A stretch of DNA of 64,000 nucleotides from CAVYUC01 sp963816685 (GTDB lineage: Bacteria; Bacteroidota; Bacteroidia; Bacteroidales; Prolixibacteraceae). Position 1 is the stretch's first letter. Each line of letters begins with the position of its first letter. The DNA is taken from NCBI GenBank assembly GCA_963816685.1, contig CAWFMB010000011.1:62001-126000 (forward strand), in the 5' to 3' direction. Under the pieces are notes generated by a model. The model was not told the origin of the DNA. It did not search any database and saw only the letters and a list, made by a program, of their open reading frames with translations. Shown here piece by piece: positions 27,682 through 37,742 of the stretch. Both the position numbers and the translations under genes were made by a program.

Positions 27682-30300
27682 ATGAAGACATCAAAAGAAA
27701 TACGGCAGGGATTTTTGGATTTTTTTATTGAAAAAGAGCATCATATTGTGAACTCGGCGCCGATGGTTGTGAAAGGCGACCCTACATTAATGTTTACAAA
27801 TGCAGGCATGAACCAGTTCAAAGATTTGTTTCTTGGAAATGAACCGGTAAAATGGCAGCGCATTGCCGATACCCAAAAGTGCCTGCGTGTTTCAGGAAAA
27901 CATAATGATTTGGAAGAAGTTGGACTTGATACCTATCACCACACCATGTTTGAAATGCTGGGCAACTGGTCGTTTGGCGATTATTTTAAAGCGGAAGCCA
28001 TTGACTGGGCCTGGGAATTTCTTGTAACACGCATGGGAATTCCGGCCGACCGCCTGTATGCAACAGTTTTTGAAGGAAGTCAGGATGATAATCTGGAACG
28101 GGATTCGGAAGCGGCCGGTTACTGGGAAAAATACCTGCCTAAAAACAGGGTGCTGAACGGCAGCAAAAAAGACAATTTCTGGGAAATGGGCGATACAGGC
28201 CCCTGCGGGCCATGTTCCGAAATTCATGTGGATTTGAGAACCGACGAACAACGAAAGCAAACCCCGGGCAGCGAACTTGTAAACAAAGACAATCCGCTGG
28301 TCATCGAAATCTGGAATCTCGTTTTCATTCAGTTTAACCGCAGGGCCAACGGCAGCCTCGAAGAACTGCCAAACAAACATGTGGATACAGGAATGGGTTT
28401 CGAACGCCTCTGTATGGTCTTGCAGGGAGTTACCTCTAATTATGATACGGACATATTTCAGAATACAATTGCTGAAATCGCCAAAATCAGCGGCATCAAA
28501 TATGGCGAAAATAAAAAAACAGATATCGCCATGCGTGTAATTGCCGACCACCTGCGGGCAGTTTCTTTTGCCATTGCCGACGGACAATTGCCATCGAATA
28601 ATAAGGCAGGTTATGTCATCCGCCGGATTCTGCGCCGCGCCGTTCGCTACGGGTATACCTTTCTCGATCTTAAAACTGCATTTATTTACCGGCTGGTGGA
28701 GGTTCTAAAAAATACAATGGGCGAAGCTTTCCCCGAACTAAAAAGCCAGCAGCAGTTAATTGAAAAGGTGATTAAGGAGGAGGAAGAATCATTCCTGCGC
28801 ACCCTTTCAACCGGCATAAAATTACTCGATGAAATCATTGAAAAAACAAAAGCCGGTAACCGTCAAAATATTGAAGGGAAAGAAGCATTTGTGCTGTACG
28901 ATACCTATGGATTCCCATTGGATTTAACCGAACTGATTGCCCGCGAAAATAATTTGGGAGTCGATGTGAAGGGGTTTAATGTGGAAATGGATGCACAGAA
29001 AAACCGTTCGCGCAATGCAGCACAACAGGAAACCGATGACTGGGTGGAACTGCACCCGGTGCAGCAAACTGAATTTTTGGGGTACGATAAAATGGAAGCC
29101 GAAGTAAGGATTACGCGTTACCGGAAAGTTTCCCAAAAAAAGAAAAGTTTCTATCAGCTTGTATTCGACCAGACTCCGTTTTACGGAGAATCCGGTGGTC
29201 AGGTTGGTGATACAGGCTATATTGAAGCTGACGGCGAACGCACAACTATTTTCGATACCCAAAAAGAAAACAACCTGATTGTGCATTTATCAGAAAAATT
29301 ACCTGAAAATCCGGAGGATTATTTTCATGCAGTAGTAAGCAGTTCAAAACGTACTCGAACTGCTAACAACCACACTGCTACGCACCTTTTGCATGCAGCG
29401 CTGCGCGAAGTACTCGGAAAACATGTGGAACAGAAAGGCTCACTTGTAAATGCCGACCACCTGCGTTTCGATTTCTCCCATTTTCAGAAAATGACAGATG
29501 AGGAAATTGAACAGGTGGAAACCATTGTGAATGCCCGCATTCGTGAAAATGCTATTGTTGGAGGAAAGGCGTGCCGTACCCATTAAGGAGGCGCAGGATT
29601 TGGCGCAATGATGCTGTTCGGGGAAAAATACGGTGAATCAGTCCGTGTAATAAAATTTGGTAATTCCATTGAATTATGCGGGGGAACACATGTGCAGGCT
29701 ACCGGCCAAATCGGATTATTTAAAATCGTTTCCGAAGGTGCCATTGCCGCAGGTGTGCGGCGAATAGAGGCAATAACTGCCGAACATGCCGAAAAATATG
29801 TAAACGATCAGATAAAAACACTCAAAGCCATCCGCGAAACAGTAAAAGGTTCAAAAGATATACTTGAAAGTGTAATGGGATTGTTAAAGGAAAATACGGA
29901 GCTTTCAAAACAAATTGATGAATTCAGGCGCGAAAGCAGCAAAATCGTAAAAGCAAACCTGAAAAGCAAAGTGCTGCAGGAAAACGGCGTAAATATTATT
30001 GCAGATAAAATTGATGTTGACGATGCAGGAATGATTAAAGATTTGGCTTTCCAGTTAAAGGGCGAAATTGAAAACCTCTTCCTGGTGCTTGGTGCGGAAA
30101 TCAACGGTAAACCAAATTTAACCATAATGATTTCCGAAAATCTTGTAAATGAAAAAGGGCTGAATGCGGGACAGATTGTTCGTGAAGCCGGTAAGGAAAT
30201 CAAAGGCGGCGGCGGAGGCCAGCCGTTTTATGCCACTGCCGGCGGAAAAGATGCATCGGGTATGGATGCCGCCATCGAAAAAGCACTCTCTTTTTTATAG
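27682..30300 (+). CDS. alaS: Alanyl-tRNA synthetase, read through two compensating 1-base frameshifts
   Basis: Alanine--tRNA ligase of about 872 residues if the frame is restored. The ATG at 27682 (MKTSKEIRQGFLDFFIEKEH) matches the family N-terminus better than the TTG at 27658. The aminoacylation core (DPTLMFTNAGMNQFKD), the editing site (NNHTATHLLHAAL, then LCGGTHV) and the C-terminal GGGGGQPFYATAGGKDASG are all present. The frame breaks at about 29560 (apparent extra G), hits TAA at 29584, and is restored by an apparent missing G at about 29602. Between these points the shifted frame encodes EERRAVPIKEAQDL, as expected for the family, joining MMLFGEKYG. Since alaS is essential, sequencing error is the simplest explanation. 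Confidence 0.9.
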
Positions 30301-30397
30301 AGTGACGCGCCTGTCTTTCTGCAACCAGCCAGGCGCACCAAATAATTCGGCGATTTGAGCTGCAATTGCTCTACGGCCGCACCTCTTAATGTTATTC

Positions 30398-30414
30398 ATC
30401 CGGTGACACCGGAT
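30398..30414. repeat. 17-bp palindrome ATCCGGTG-A-CACCGGAT
   Basis: Perfect 8-bp inverted arms around one central base in the 297-base gap between alaS and ccsBA. The rest of the gap holds no recognised gene. A 77-codon minus-strand frame (30295-30528) with no family resemblance that I know covers it. Confidence 0.5.
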
Positions 30415-30597
30415 CACAAGGTGAATTGTAACGCCCACACAATAAAAAATACTTAAAAGTATGTTATTGCCGCTGACATATTTTGCCATCTTCCAAATAA
30501 CGTGTATTTTCAGCCTTTGGATATGCAACCGGTTTTTACATGCATTAATTAAACAAAATCAGCTTTACATGCGTTGTACCGGTTCAAACCTTAAAAA

Positions 30598-33500
30598 ATG
30601 AAAAAGATATATTCCTTCCTTACTTCCATGCCCTTTATGGCATTTTTGCTGCTGGCGGTTGGATTTTCAATGGCCATTGCCACCTTTGTGGAAAGCAGTT
30701 ACGGAACACCCACAGCCCAGGCGCTTATTTACAAGCGTTTTTGGTTCGAATTGCTCTGGGCGCTGCTTGCACTCAACCTCATCAATAATTTATTCCGGTA
30801 CCGGTTATTCACCAAACGCCGGTTTACCATGGGAATTTTCCATGTCTCCTTTTTGGTGATTTTATTGGGTGCCGCTATTACGCGATACATCAGTTATGAA
30901 GGGATGATGCACATTCGCGAAAACCAAAGCAGCGATTTTATCCTTTCTTCCAGCGACTATTTTTATGCCGGAACCGGTGGAGATGAAAAGGTAAAAGAAG
31001 TATTGTTTTCAGAATTCACTCCCGGGCAATATTCCGCCACCTTCCATGCCAACGGTAAAAAAGTGAAGGTAAGATCAGTCGGATATATTTCAGATGCCGA
31101 ACGAAAAGCCATTCCATCGGCTTCGGGTAAACCTGTAATCGATTTTGTCTATTCTTCACCCATGCAGCAGGGCATGCAGGCCTTTGCATTTTCACCGGGT
31201 GAAATACTTGAAACTCCCGGATTTACTGCCGGATTTGAAACTCCTGAAAATACAGGCATTCAGTTTTTCCGCAAAGGTGATCAATTATTTATGGTTTCCG
31301 ACAGTGAGCTGGCCGAAACAACCATGGCGAGCCAGGAAACAGTTGCTTTTGAGGCAGGTGATACCATTCCGGCCAAATCCATGTTTCTGTACCGGTACGG
31401 CGACTACCAGTTTCTTATCCGGAATTTCATTCCAAGCGCAACTTTTACAGCCGTGAAAAGCCAGATGGAAACCGGTGAAGATGTGGTAATTGTGGAACTT
31501 TCGGATGGTGAAAGACAGCAAACAGTATCGGTTTTCGGGCACAGCAAAGTAGTTCCGGATACAGTCAGTGTGGCTTTGGGTGATAACTTGATAAAACTTG
31601 CGTACGGTGCCAAAAAGATCCAGGTTCCGTTTCAGATTTATCTTGAAGATTTTCAACTGGAACGGTACCCTGGATCTCAATCACCCTCTTCCTTTGCATC
31701 GGAAGTGGTGCTTATTGATAAAAATGAAGGTGTGGAAAGAAACCTGCGCATTTTCATGAATAACACGTTGCTGTATAAAGGGTACAAATTCTTCCAGTCG
31801 TCCTACGATCAGGATGAAAAAGGAACAGTTCTGTCAGTGAACCATGATTTATGGGGAACCTGGATAACTTATCTTGGATATGCATTGTTGATTTTAGGAA
31901 TAGTCCTGTCGCTGCTGAATCCAAATTCATATTTCCTGTTTCTTGCAAATAAATTAAAAAAGACAACTGCAAAAGCCGCTGTACTTGTGCTTCTTATAAC
32001 AGGTTTTTCAGTTTCAGTTTCGGCACAAAACAGAACAGCCGCCGGAATTCCGGATATTGACGATCAGCTGGTAAATCAATTCAGCGAATTATGGGTGCAG
32101 GGCATCGATGGCCGCATTGAACCTGTCTCCACCCTTTCAAGTGAAATTGTACGGAAATTAAGCCACAAGTCTTCGTTATACAATTTACCGCCCGATGAAG
32201 TCATGTTGAGTATGATGACCTATCCCGATATTTGGCAGACGTTGCCCATCATCCGCATTTCTGATGAAGCGGTAGCTATGAGCCTCGGAGTTTCAGGGAA
32301 ATTTGCAACCATGCAGCAGTTGTTCGATTTAAACGGCAATTATAAAATTGCAAGCCAGGTGCAGAATGCATATTCCAAATCTCCCGGTTTCCGGAACCGC
32401 CAGGAAAAGGAATACATCAACCTCGATGAACGGGTAAATGTTGCATTTATGGTTTTCCAGGGTTCAATGTTTAACCTTTTTCCACGTCCTGCAAAAGAGG
32501 ACCATTGGTATGTTCCCGGTGATGAAGCCGTTGAATATTCAGGCGGAGATTCAATTTTTGTTAAAAGCGGATTTAACCTGATGCTTCAGAATATTACGGA
32601 AGGACAAACAGATCAGGCGTTGCAGATTTTACAGGCAATCGACAATTTTCAGCAAAAATATGGCGCCAGCCTGCTTCCGTCGCAGCAAAAAATGGAGGTT
32701 GAAATTCTGTACAACAAGATAAATCCGTTCAAGCGTATTTTTCCGTTCTATCTGCTGTTCGGATTCTTACTGCTGCTTATCCTTTTTGTGAATATTTTCA
32801 GGGAAAAACCACTGCCAAAATTCATTCGGATAACATTTGTTGGGTTGATATTCATTCTGTTTCTTGTTCATACTGCCGGATTAGCTATCCGTTGGTACAT
32901 TTCGGGTCATGCACCCTGGAGCAACGGCTACGAATCTGTTGTTTACGTAGCCTGGGCGGTAATGCTCGCCGGTTTGATTTTTGGCCGGAAATATTCAATG
33001 GTTGCAGGAACTGCAGCCTTTTTATCCGGAATTGCATTATTTGTAGCGCATTTAAGCTGGATGAATCCTGAAGTAACCAACCTGGTTCCGGTATTGAAAT
33101 CATACTGGCTGGCAATTCATGTTGCTATTATTACAGCCAGTTACGGATTTTTAGGATTAAGCGCTTTTCTTGGAATCCTTGGACTGATTCTGATAGTTGT
33201 CCGCACAAAATCAAATCAGCACAAAGTTTCAGGATTTATTGAACAAGTCACTACAATTAATGAAATGTCGGCAACAGTTGGTCTTTATTTTCTTACAGTG
33301 GGAACTTTTCTTGGCGGAGTTTGGGCAAACGAAAGCTGGGGCCGTTACTGGGGCTGGGATCCCAAAGAAACCTGGGCGCTGATAACTGTCGTCCTCTATT
33401 CTTTTATCGTCCATATGCGGCTGATTCCTTCCATGAAAGGAGTACTTAATTACACTGTAGCTTCTGTTTTTGGTTTTGCCTCTGTTATGATGACCTATTT

Positions 33501-33699
33501 CGGAGTGAATTATTATTTATCAGGCCTGCATTCCTATGGAAAAGGAGTAGCCGACGGGATAAATCCTGCAGTACCAATAAGCGCTGTATTGTTGTTCGGT
33601 TTGATTATCTGGGCCTTTATAAAGGATGAAAAATTTGAAAAAGCCTCGAATGAAAAACCGGAAAAACTTATAATAAAATTAAAAAAACAGAACGCATAA
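30598..33699 (+). CDS. ccsBA: Fused cytochrome c biogenesis protein CcsB-CcsA (ResB-ResC)
   Basis: A 1033-residue membrane protein that transports haem and ligates it to periplasmic c-type cytochromes (system II). Residues about 1-450 form the ResB/CcsB part with four helices and a large periplasmic domain. A hydrophobic segment near 455-480 and a periplasmic stretch up to about 710 follow. The C-terminal third is CcsA with WSNGYESVVYVAWAVML and the haem-binding WWD-type motif ESWGRYWGWDPKETWALI. Such fusions are standard in Bacteroidota, often beside nrfHA; here no cytochrome gene is adjacent. Confidence 0.93.
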   Translation: MKKIYSFLTSMPFMAFLLLAVGFSMAIATFVESSYGTPTAQALIYKRFWFELLWALLALNLINNLFRYRLFTKRRFTMGIFHVSFLVILLGAAITRYISYEGMMHIRENQSSDFILSSSDYFYAGTGGDEKVKEVLFSEFTPGQYSATFHANGKKVKVRSVGYISDAERKAIPSASGKPVIDFVYSSPMQQGMQAFAFSPGEILETPGFTAGFETPENTGIQFFRKGDQLFMVSDSELAETTMASQETVAFEAGDTIPAKSMFLYRYGDYQFLIRNFIPSATFTAVKSQMETGEDVVIVELSDGERQQTVSVFGHSKVVPDTVSVALGDNLIKLAYGAKKIQVPFQIYLEDFQLERYPGSQSPSSFASEVVLIDKNEGVERNLRIFMNNTLLYKGYKFFQSSYDQDEKGTVLSVNHDLWGTWITYLGYALLILGIVLSLLNPNSYFLFLANKLKKTTAKAAVLVLLITGFSVSVSAQNRTAAGIPDIDDQLVNQFSELWVQGIDGRIEPVSTLSSEIVRKLSHKSSLYNLPPDEVMLSMMTYPDIWQTLPIIRISDEAVAMSLGVSGKFATMQQLFDLNGNYKIASQVQNAYSKSPGFRNRQEKEYINLDERVNVAFMVFQGSMFNLFPRPAKEDHWYVPGDEAVEYSGGDSIFVKSGFNLMLQNITEGQTDQALQILQAIDNFQQKYGASLLPSQQKMEVEILYNKINPFKRIFPFYLLFGFLLLLILFVNIFREKPLPKFIRITFVGLIFILFLVHTAGLAIRWYISGHAPWSNGYESVVYVAWAVMLAGLIFGRKYSMVAGTAAFLSGIALFVAHLSWMNPEVTNLVPVLKSYWLAIHVAIITASYGFLGLSAFLGILGLILIVVRTKSNQHKVSGFIEQVTTINEMSATVGLYFLTVGTFLGGVWANESWGRYWGWDPKETWALITVVLYSFIVHMRLIPSMKGVLNYTVASVFGFASVMMTYFGVNYYLSGLHSYGKGVADGINPAVPISAVLLFGLIIWAFIKDEKFEKASNEKPEKLIIKLKKQNA

Positions 33700-33902
33700 T
33701 TTTCAGTTGAAAAATTAAAATTACCTGCTGTTATCTGTAATACATAATATTGAATTTTTGGAATTCTCTGGTCTTTAAGTCGAACGATTAAATGAGCATA
33801 TTGCTCAACATCAATGAAGTTGAAGTTGTTTGAAATAAATATAAATAAAACTTTAAATCCAATTCTGAATAGAAATTTAATCAGCAGTGCAGATCAAACC
33901 AT

Positions 33903-33910
33903 TATATTTG
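33903..33910 (+). promoter_or_regulatory. Probable -7 element for the acyl-CoA ligase (TATATTTG)
   Basis: TATATTTG lies 26 bases before the ATG at 33937. The 237-base gap upstream also holds a short palindrome GAGCA-TAT-TGCTC near 33792 and nothing else recognised. Confidence 0.5.
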
Positions 33911-33936
33911 GCCGTTTTTGATCTAAATTAAGGAAC

Positions 33937-35724
33937 ATGGAAACTGAAGTAACCCGTACTTTCGATATTTTAAAGCGGTACCAGGAAGAATTTCCCCGAA
34001 AAGATGCTTTGGGCGGAAAAACAAATGGAGATTGGTACACCTATTCCACAGAAGAATATGTAGAAAAATCGCATCAGTTTGCCATGGGCTTAATGGCGCT
34101 GGGCTTTAAAAAAGGGGATAAGATTGCCACGGTAACCACTAACCGTCCAGAATGGAATTTTGCTGATATGGGGATGGCCATGACCGGCGTCATTCATGTG
34201 CCGCTTTATCCAAACATTGGCGAAGATGAATACAAATATATTCTTGAGCATTCCGAAGCGAAATTACTCATCGTTGGCGATAGCAAATTGTTTGAAAAAC
34301 TGAACCCGCTGGCCAGGCAAATCACCAGCATCGAAGGAGTTTATTCGTTCGAAGAAATAAACGGGGTAAAAAATTACAATGAAATTCTTAAGCTCGGCGA
34401 ATCGAAAAAGACTGATCTTGAACCACAACTCGGGGAACTGAAAGATTCAATACTTCCCGAAGATCTGGCAACAATTATCTATACCTCCGGAACAACAGGT
34501 GTTCCAAAAGGAGTAATGCTGACACAGAAAAATCTTGTTTCAAATTTTGTGTCGCATTCAAAAATGCACAATTTGGGAAAAGACCACCATGTGATAAGTT
34601 TCCTTCCGCTTTGCCATGTATACGAACGAAGCGTCAATTACCATTTTCAATATAAAGGAATGGGCGTTTATTATGTGGGAAATTTAGCACAAATTGTAGC
34701 GGCAATAAAAGAAATTAAGCCGCACATGTTTAACTCTGTTCCGCGTTTGCTGGAGAAAGTATACGATGGTTTTGTTGCAAAAGGTGAAGAACTTTCAGGC
34801 ATCAAAAAGGTTCTTTATTTCTGGGCGATGCGACTCACTCAACATTTCGAATACAACAAAGTATACGGTCCTGTATTAAGCCGGAAAATCAAACTTGCCG
34901 ATAAACTGATTTATTCAAAATGGCGTGAAGCACTTGGCGGAAATATTGTATATGTTGTTTCGGGAGGTGCAGCATTGCAGCCGCGGATTGCCCGTGTTTT
35001 GGGCATGGCTGGCATGTACAACCTCGAAGGCTACGGGTTAACAGAAACATCTCCTGTAATTGCAGTAAATAATCCGGCAACCGGTGAAATGAAAATTGGC
35101 ACAGTTGGACCGGTTCTCGAAGGTTTCGAAGTAAAAATTGCCGCTGACGGTGAAATTTTATGCAAAGGCCCCGGTGTTATGAAAGGATACTACAAAGCTC
35201 CCGAATTGACTGCCGAAGTAATTGATGAAAATGGCTGGTTCCATACCGGCGATATTGGTATATTTGAAGACGATAAATACCTGAAAATTACCGATCGGAA
35301 AAAGGAAATTTTTAAACTTTCGGGCGGAAAATACATTGCACCGCAAATGATTGAGAACAAACTGAAAACATCAAACCTGATTGAACAGGTGATGGTAATT
35401 GGTGCAAACGAAAAATTTGCCAGCGCTCTTGTTTCACCAAATTTCCCGCTGTTGCACGATTGGTGTGCCGGGCATAAAATTCATTACGAAAATAATCAGG
35501 AACTGATTCAGATTCCTGAAGTGATTGACAAAATAAAAAGTGAGGTATCCCTCATTAATAAAACATTGGGAAGTCACGAACAAATCAACCGTATCCGGCT
35601 GGTTTGCGAAGAATGGACACCTGCAACCGGCGAATTATCGCCCACATTAAAACTGCGCCGCAATGCTGTTGCTGTAAAATACCAGCATCTGATAGATGAT
35701 ATTTATTCGGCAGGAAAAAACTAA
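33937..35724 (+). CDS. Long-chain fatty-acid--CoA ligase (AMP-forming)
   Basis: A 595-residue ANL-superfamily adenylating enzyme that activates fatty acids to acyl-CoA via acyl-AMP. The P-loop-like motif IIYTSGTTGVPKGVMLT is near residue 185, followed by YGLTETSPVIAVN near 366, GWFHTGDIG near 430 and DRKKEIFKLSGGKYIAP near 452, which includes the hinge and the catalytic Lys region. Sequence style (RTFDILKRYQEEFPRKDALGGK at the start) is that of FACL/FadD15-type ligases in Bacteroidota. No signal peptide; probably membrane-associated. A terminator follows. Confidence 0.92.
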   Translation: METEVTRTFDILKRYQEEFPRKDALGGKTNGDWYTYSTEEYVEKSHQFAMGLMALGFKKGDKIATVTTNRPEWNFADMGMAMTGVIHVPLYPNIGEDEYKYILEHSEAKLLIVGDSKLFEKLNPLARQITSIEGVYSFEEINGVKNYNEILKLGESKKTDLEPQLGELKDSILPEDLATIIYTSGTTGVPKGVMLTQKNLVSNFVSHSKMHNLGKDHHVISFLPLCHVYERSVNYHFQYKGMGVYYVGNLAQIVAAIKEIKPHMFNSVPRLLEKVYDGFVAKGEELSGIKKVLYFWAMRLTQHFEYNKVYGPVLSRKIKLADKLIYSKWREALGGNIVYVVSGGAALQPRIARVLGMAGMYNLEGYGLTETSPVIAVNNPATGEMKIGTVGPVLEGFEVKIAADGEILCKGPGVMKGYYKAPELTAEVIDENGWFHTGDIGIFEDDKYLKITDRKKEIFKLSGGKYIAPQMIENKLKTSNLIEQVMVIGANEKFASALVSPNFPLLHDWCAGHKIHYENNQELIQIPEVIDKIKSEVSLINKTLGSHEQINRIRLVCEEWTPATGELSPTLKLRRNAVAVKYQHLIDDIYSAGKN

Positions 35725-35751
35725 ACTGCATCATATAGTTTCATTTCACAG

Positions 35752-35781
35752 AACCGTCTTTTTTTAAAGGGCGGTTTTTTT
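35752..35781 (+). terminator. Intrinsic terminator after the acyl-CoA ligase
   Basis: AACCGTC ... GGGCGGTT hairpin (with G-U pairs) followed by seven T, 28 bases after the stop. Confidence 0.75.
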
Positions 35782-35838
35782 GTAACTAAAAAAACAAAGT
35801 TGCGTCACATGGTGAAAATCAAAATGATAATTTATACC

Positions 35839-37242
35839 ATGAAAAAACTAACTTTTATTTCTTTGCTGCTTACATTCTTTTCAATCTTCACTTTTTTTAA
35901 AACAAGCGCCCAAAACCAAACCGATGAAACAGGAATATTTTTAGATACCTTAAAAGTTGGCGGAATGGAGATGCGTTTGGCAATAACAATTTCAAAAGAC
36001 GAAAACGGAGTATACAGTTCCACTGTTAACAGTATTGATCAGGGAAGCGGCGAAATCCCCTTCGAGGAAACAACAATTACCGGCAATCATATTCTTGTCA
36101 CATCACAAAGAGGTATTCAAATAGAAGGTGATTTTAACACAGGGAAAACAGAAATAGCTGCTGAATTTCGTCAAGGCCCCGGTAAATTTCCGCTTGTGTT
36201 TAACCGCATTGAAGTTTTACCGGTTAACTGTCACGCGCAGGAACCTAAAAAACCATATCCTTATAATGAAGAAGAAGTCTTTTTTCAAAACCAAAAAGCA
36301 GGCGTTCAATTGGCCGGTACACTAACTTTCCCAAAAGGTGAAGGTCCGTTTCCTGCAGTTATTTTAATAACCGGTTCGGGCCCGCAAAACAGAAATGAAG
36401 AGGTTTTTACGCATAAACCATTTCTTGTTTTATCTGATTATCTTACAAATAATGGAATTGCAGTTTTACGATACGACGACCGAGGAGTTGGCGCTTCAAC
36501 CGGCGACTTTGGTGCTTCAACTTCAGGTGATTTTGCAGAAGACGCGCTGGCTGCATTGAACTTCATGAAAACAAGAAAGGAAATTAATCCGGCAATGATT
36601 GGATTAATCGGCCACAGCGAAGGAGGAATGATTGCACCAATCGCCGCATCCAATTCCGGTGATGTTGCCTTTATTGTATTGCTCGCCGGGCCCGGTTCCA
36701 ACCTGGGAGATAATGTCAATTACCAGCGCGGTTTAATGGCAAAAAAAGAAGGTGCAACGGAAGAATATTTAACGGCCCAGGAAAACTGGCTAAAAGCTGT
36801 AAATGAAACAGTCCGAAAAGATATTCCGGGTGAACAGATTCAAAGTGAGATACAAAAAATATATGCAGCGTACGATGAAGCAACAAAAAATACCTTAAAC
36901 TGGAACGAAGATCGGATTAATCAGATGGCCAAACTGGTGAGTGGGCAGTGGTGGCGCTATGGTTTCCGCTACGAACCTGAAAAAACCATCCAATCACTGG
37001 ATTGTCCTGTGCTGGCCTTACTGGGCGAAAAAGATCAGCAGGTTCCACCAAAATTAAACCAGTCAGAACTGCAAAGGGCCATATCCAACAGAAATGAAAA
37101 AAACCAACTGGTGGTTGTGCCCGGTGTAAATCACATGTTCCAAACCTGCACTACCGGTGATGAAACTGAATACTCAAAAATTGACGAAACCATCTCGCCG
37201 AAAGCAATGGATTTAATAAAAAACTGGATACTTAGTCTGTAG
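35839..37242 (+). CDS. Secreted alpha/beta hydrolase (S9/X-Pro dipeptidyl-peptidase-like)
   Basis: A 467-residue exported hydrolase. The ATG at 35839 is chosen since it opens a signal peptide (MKKLTFISLLLTFFSIFTFFKTSAQ); in-frame starts at 35800-35827 lack one. A beta-rich N-terminal domain (about 25-130) precedes the hydrolase fold with PAVILITGSGPQNRNEE (oxyanion region), VLRYDDRGVGAS, the nucleophile elbow GLIGHSEGGMIAP, Asp in LALLGEKDQQVPP and His in GVNHMFQ. This completes a Ser-Asp-His triad. Substrate unknown; esterase and peptidase are both possible. Confidence 0.87.
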   Translation: MKKLTFISLLLTFFSIFTFFKTSAQNQTDETGIFLDTLKVGGMEMRLAITISKDENGVYSSTVNSIDQGSGEIPFEETTITGNHILVTSQRGIQIEGDFNTGKTEIAAEFRQGPGKFPLVFNRIEVLPVNCHAQEPKKPYPYNEEEVFFQNQKAGVQLAGTLTFPKGEGPFPAVILITGSGPQNRNEEVFTHKPFLVLSDYLTNNGIAVLRYDDRGVGASTGDFGASTSGDFAEDALAALNFMKTRKEINPAMIGLIGHSEGGMIAPIAASNSGDVAFIVLLAGPGSNLGDNVNYQRGLMAKKEGATEEYLTAQENWLKAVNETVRKDIPGEQIQSEIQKIYAAYDEATKNTLNWNEDRINQMAKLVSGQWWRYGFRYEPEKTIQSLDCPVLALLGEKDQQVPPKLNQSELQRAISNRNEKNQLVVVPGVNHMFQTCTTGDETEYSKIDETISPKAMDLIKNWILSL

Positions 37243-37265
37243 TCTATCTCCTTGCTGTTTTCAGA

Positions 37266-37291
37266 AACCGTCTGTTGCAGGCGGTTTTTTT
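37266..37291 (+). terminator. Intrinsic terminator after the alpha/beta hydrolase
   Basis: AACCGTCTG (37266-37274) / CAGGCGGTT (37278-37286) with a 3-base loop, one G-U pair and a T run. Confidence 0.8.
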
Positions 37292-37482
37292 GTGATTATT
37301 GAATCGCAAATTAGCTGGTAACCCCCAGCCCGACCTGTTCGTACACTCCCCAGCCATTTGGATTTCGTAAACCCCTTCTTAAAAAATTCAAGTCCCGTTT
37401 TTTACATTTTTAACCTGATTGTTATCCTTACAGGTTGTAATGAAAGGGAGATTAAAAGCTGTATCAAAAATATACCAAAGCT

Positions 37483-37540
37483 ATATTAAACTCATAGTAA
37501 AGTCAAAATATTAAAGTCATATTAAAGTCATATTAAAGTC
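37483..37540 (+). repeat. Phased 11-bp direct repeats upstream of the GH9 gene
   Basis: Three exact tandem copies of ATATTAAAGTC (37508-37540), preceded by variants ATATTAAACTC (37483-37493) and ATAGTAAAGTC (37494-37504) with a 3-base gap. The period is close to one helical turn, as expected for a protein binding head-to-tail on one DNA face. The unit lies about 200-260 bases before the GH9 ATG, in an otherwise empty 450-base gap. Confidence 0.75.
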
Positions 37541-37742
37541 AATTAATATTGAGTTTACTTCGAATTTAGTATGTATTTAATATCAATTTGGTCCGTTGTT
37601 AATACTGCCAGGGTATATCTTATTGGCGTTATCATCCCATCTTCTGATTCCGGAATTTAATTATATCATTCCTCGGGATAAAATCGTCATTAATAATTCA
37701 GATTGTTATATTTACAACCTGAACAACTAAAACCTTTTTTAA

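Noticed and set aside
27892..28587. 231-codon minus-strand frame inside alaS
   Set aside because: It is a shadow of a strongly coding plus-strand gene, with a His/Phe-rich composition typical of antisense frames.
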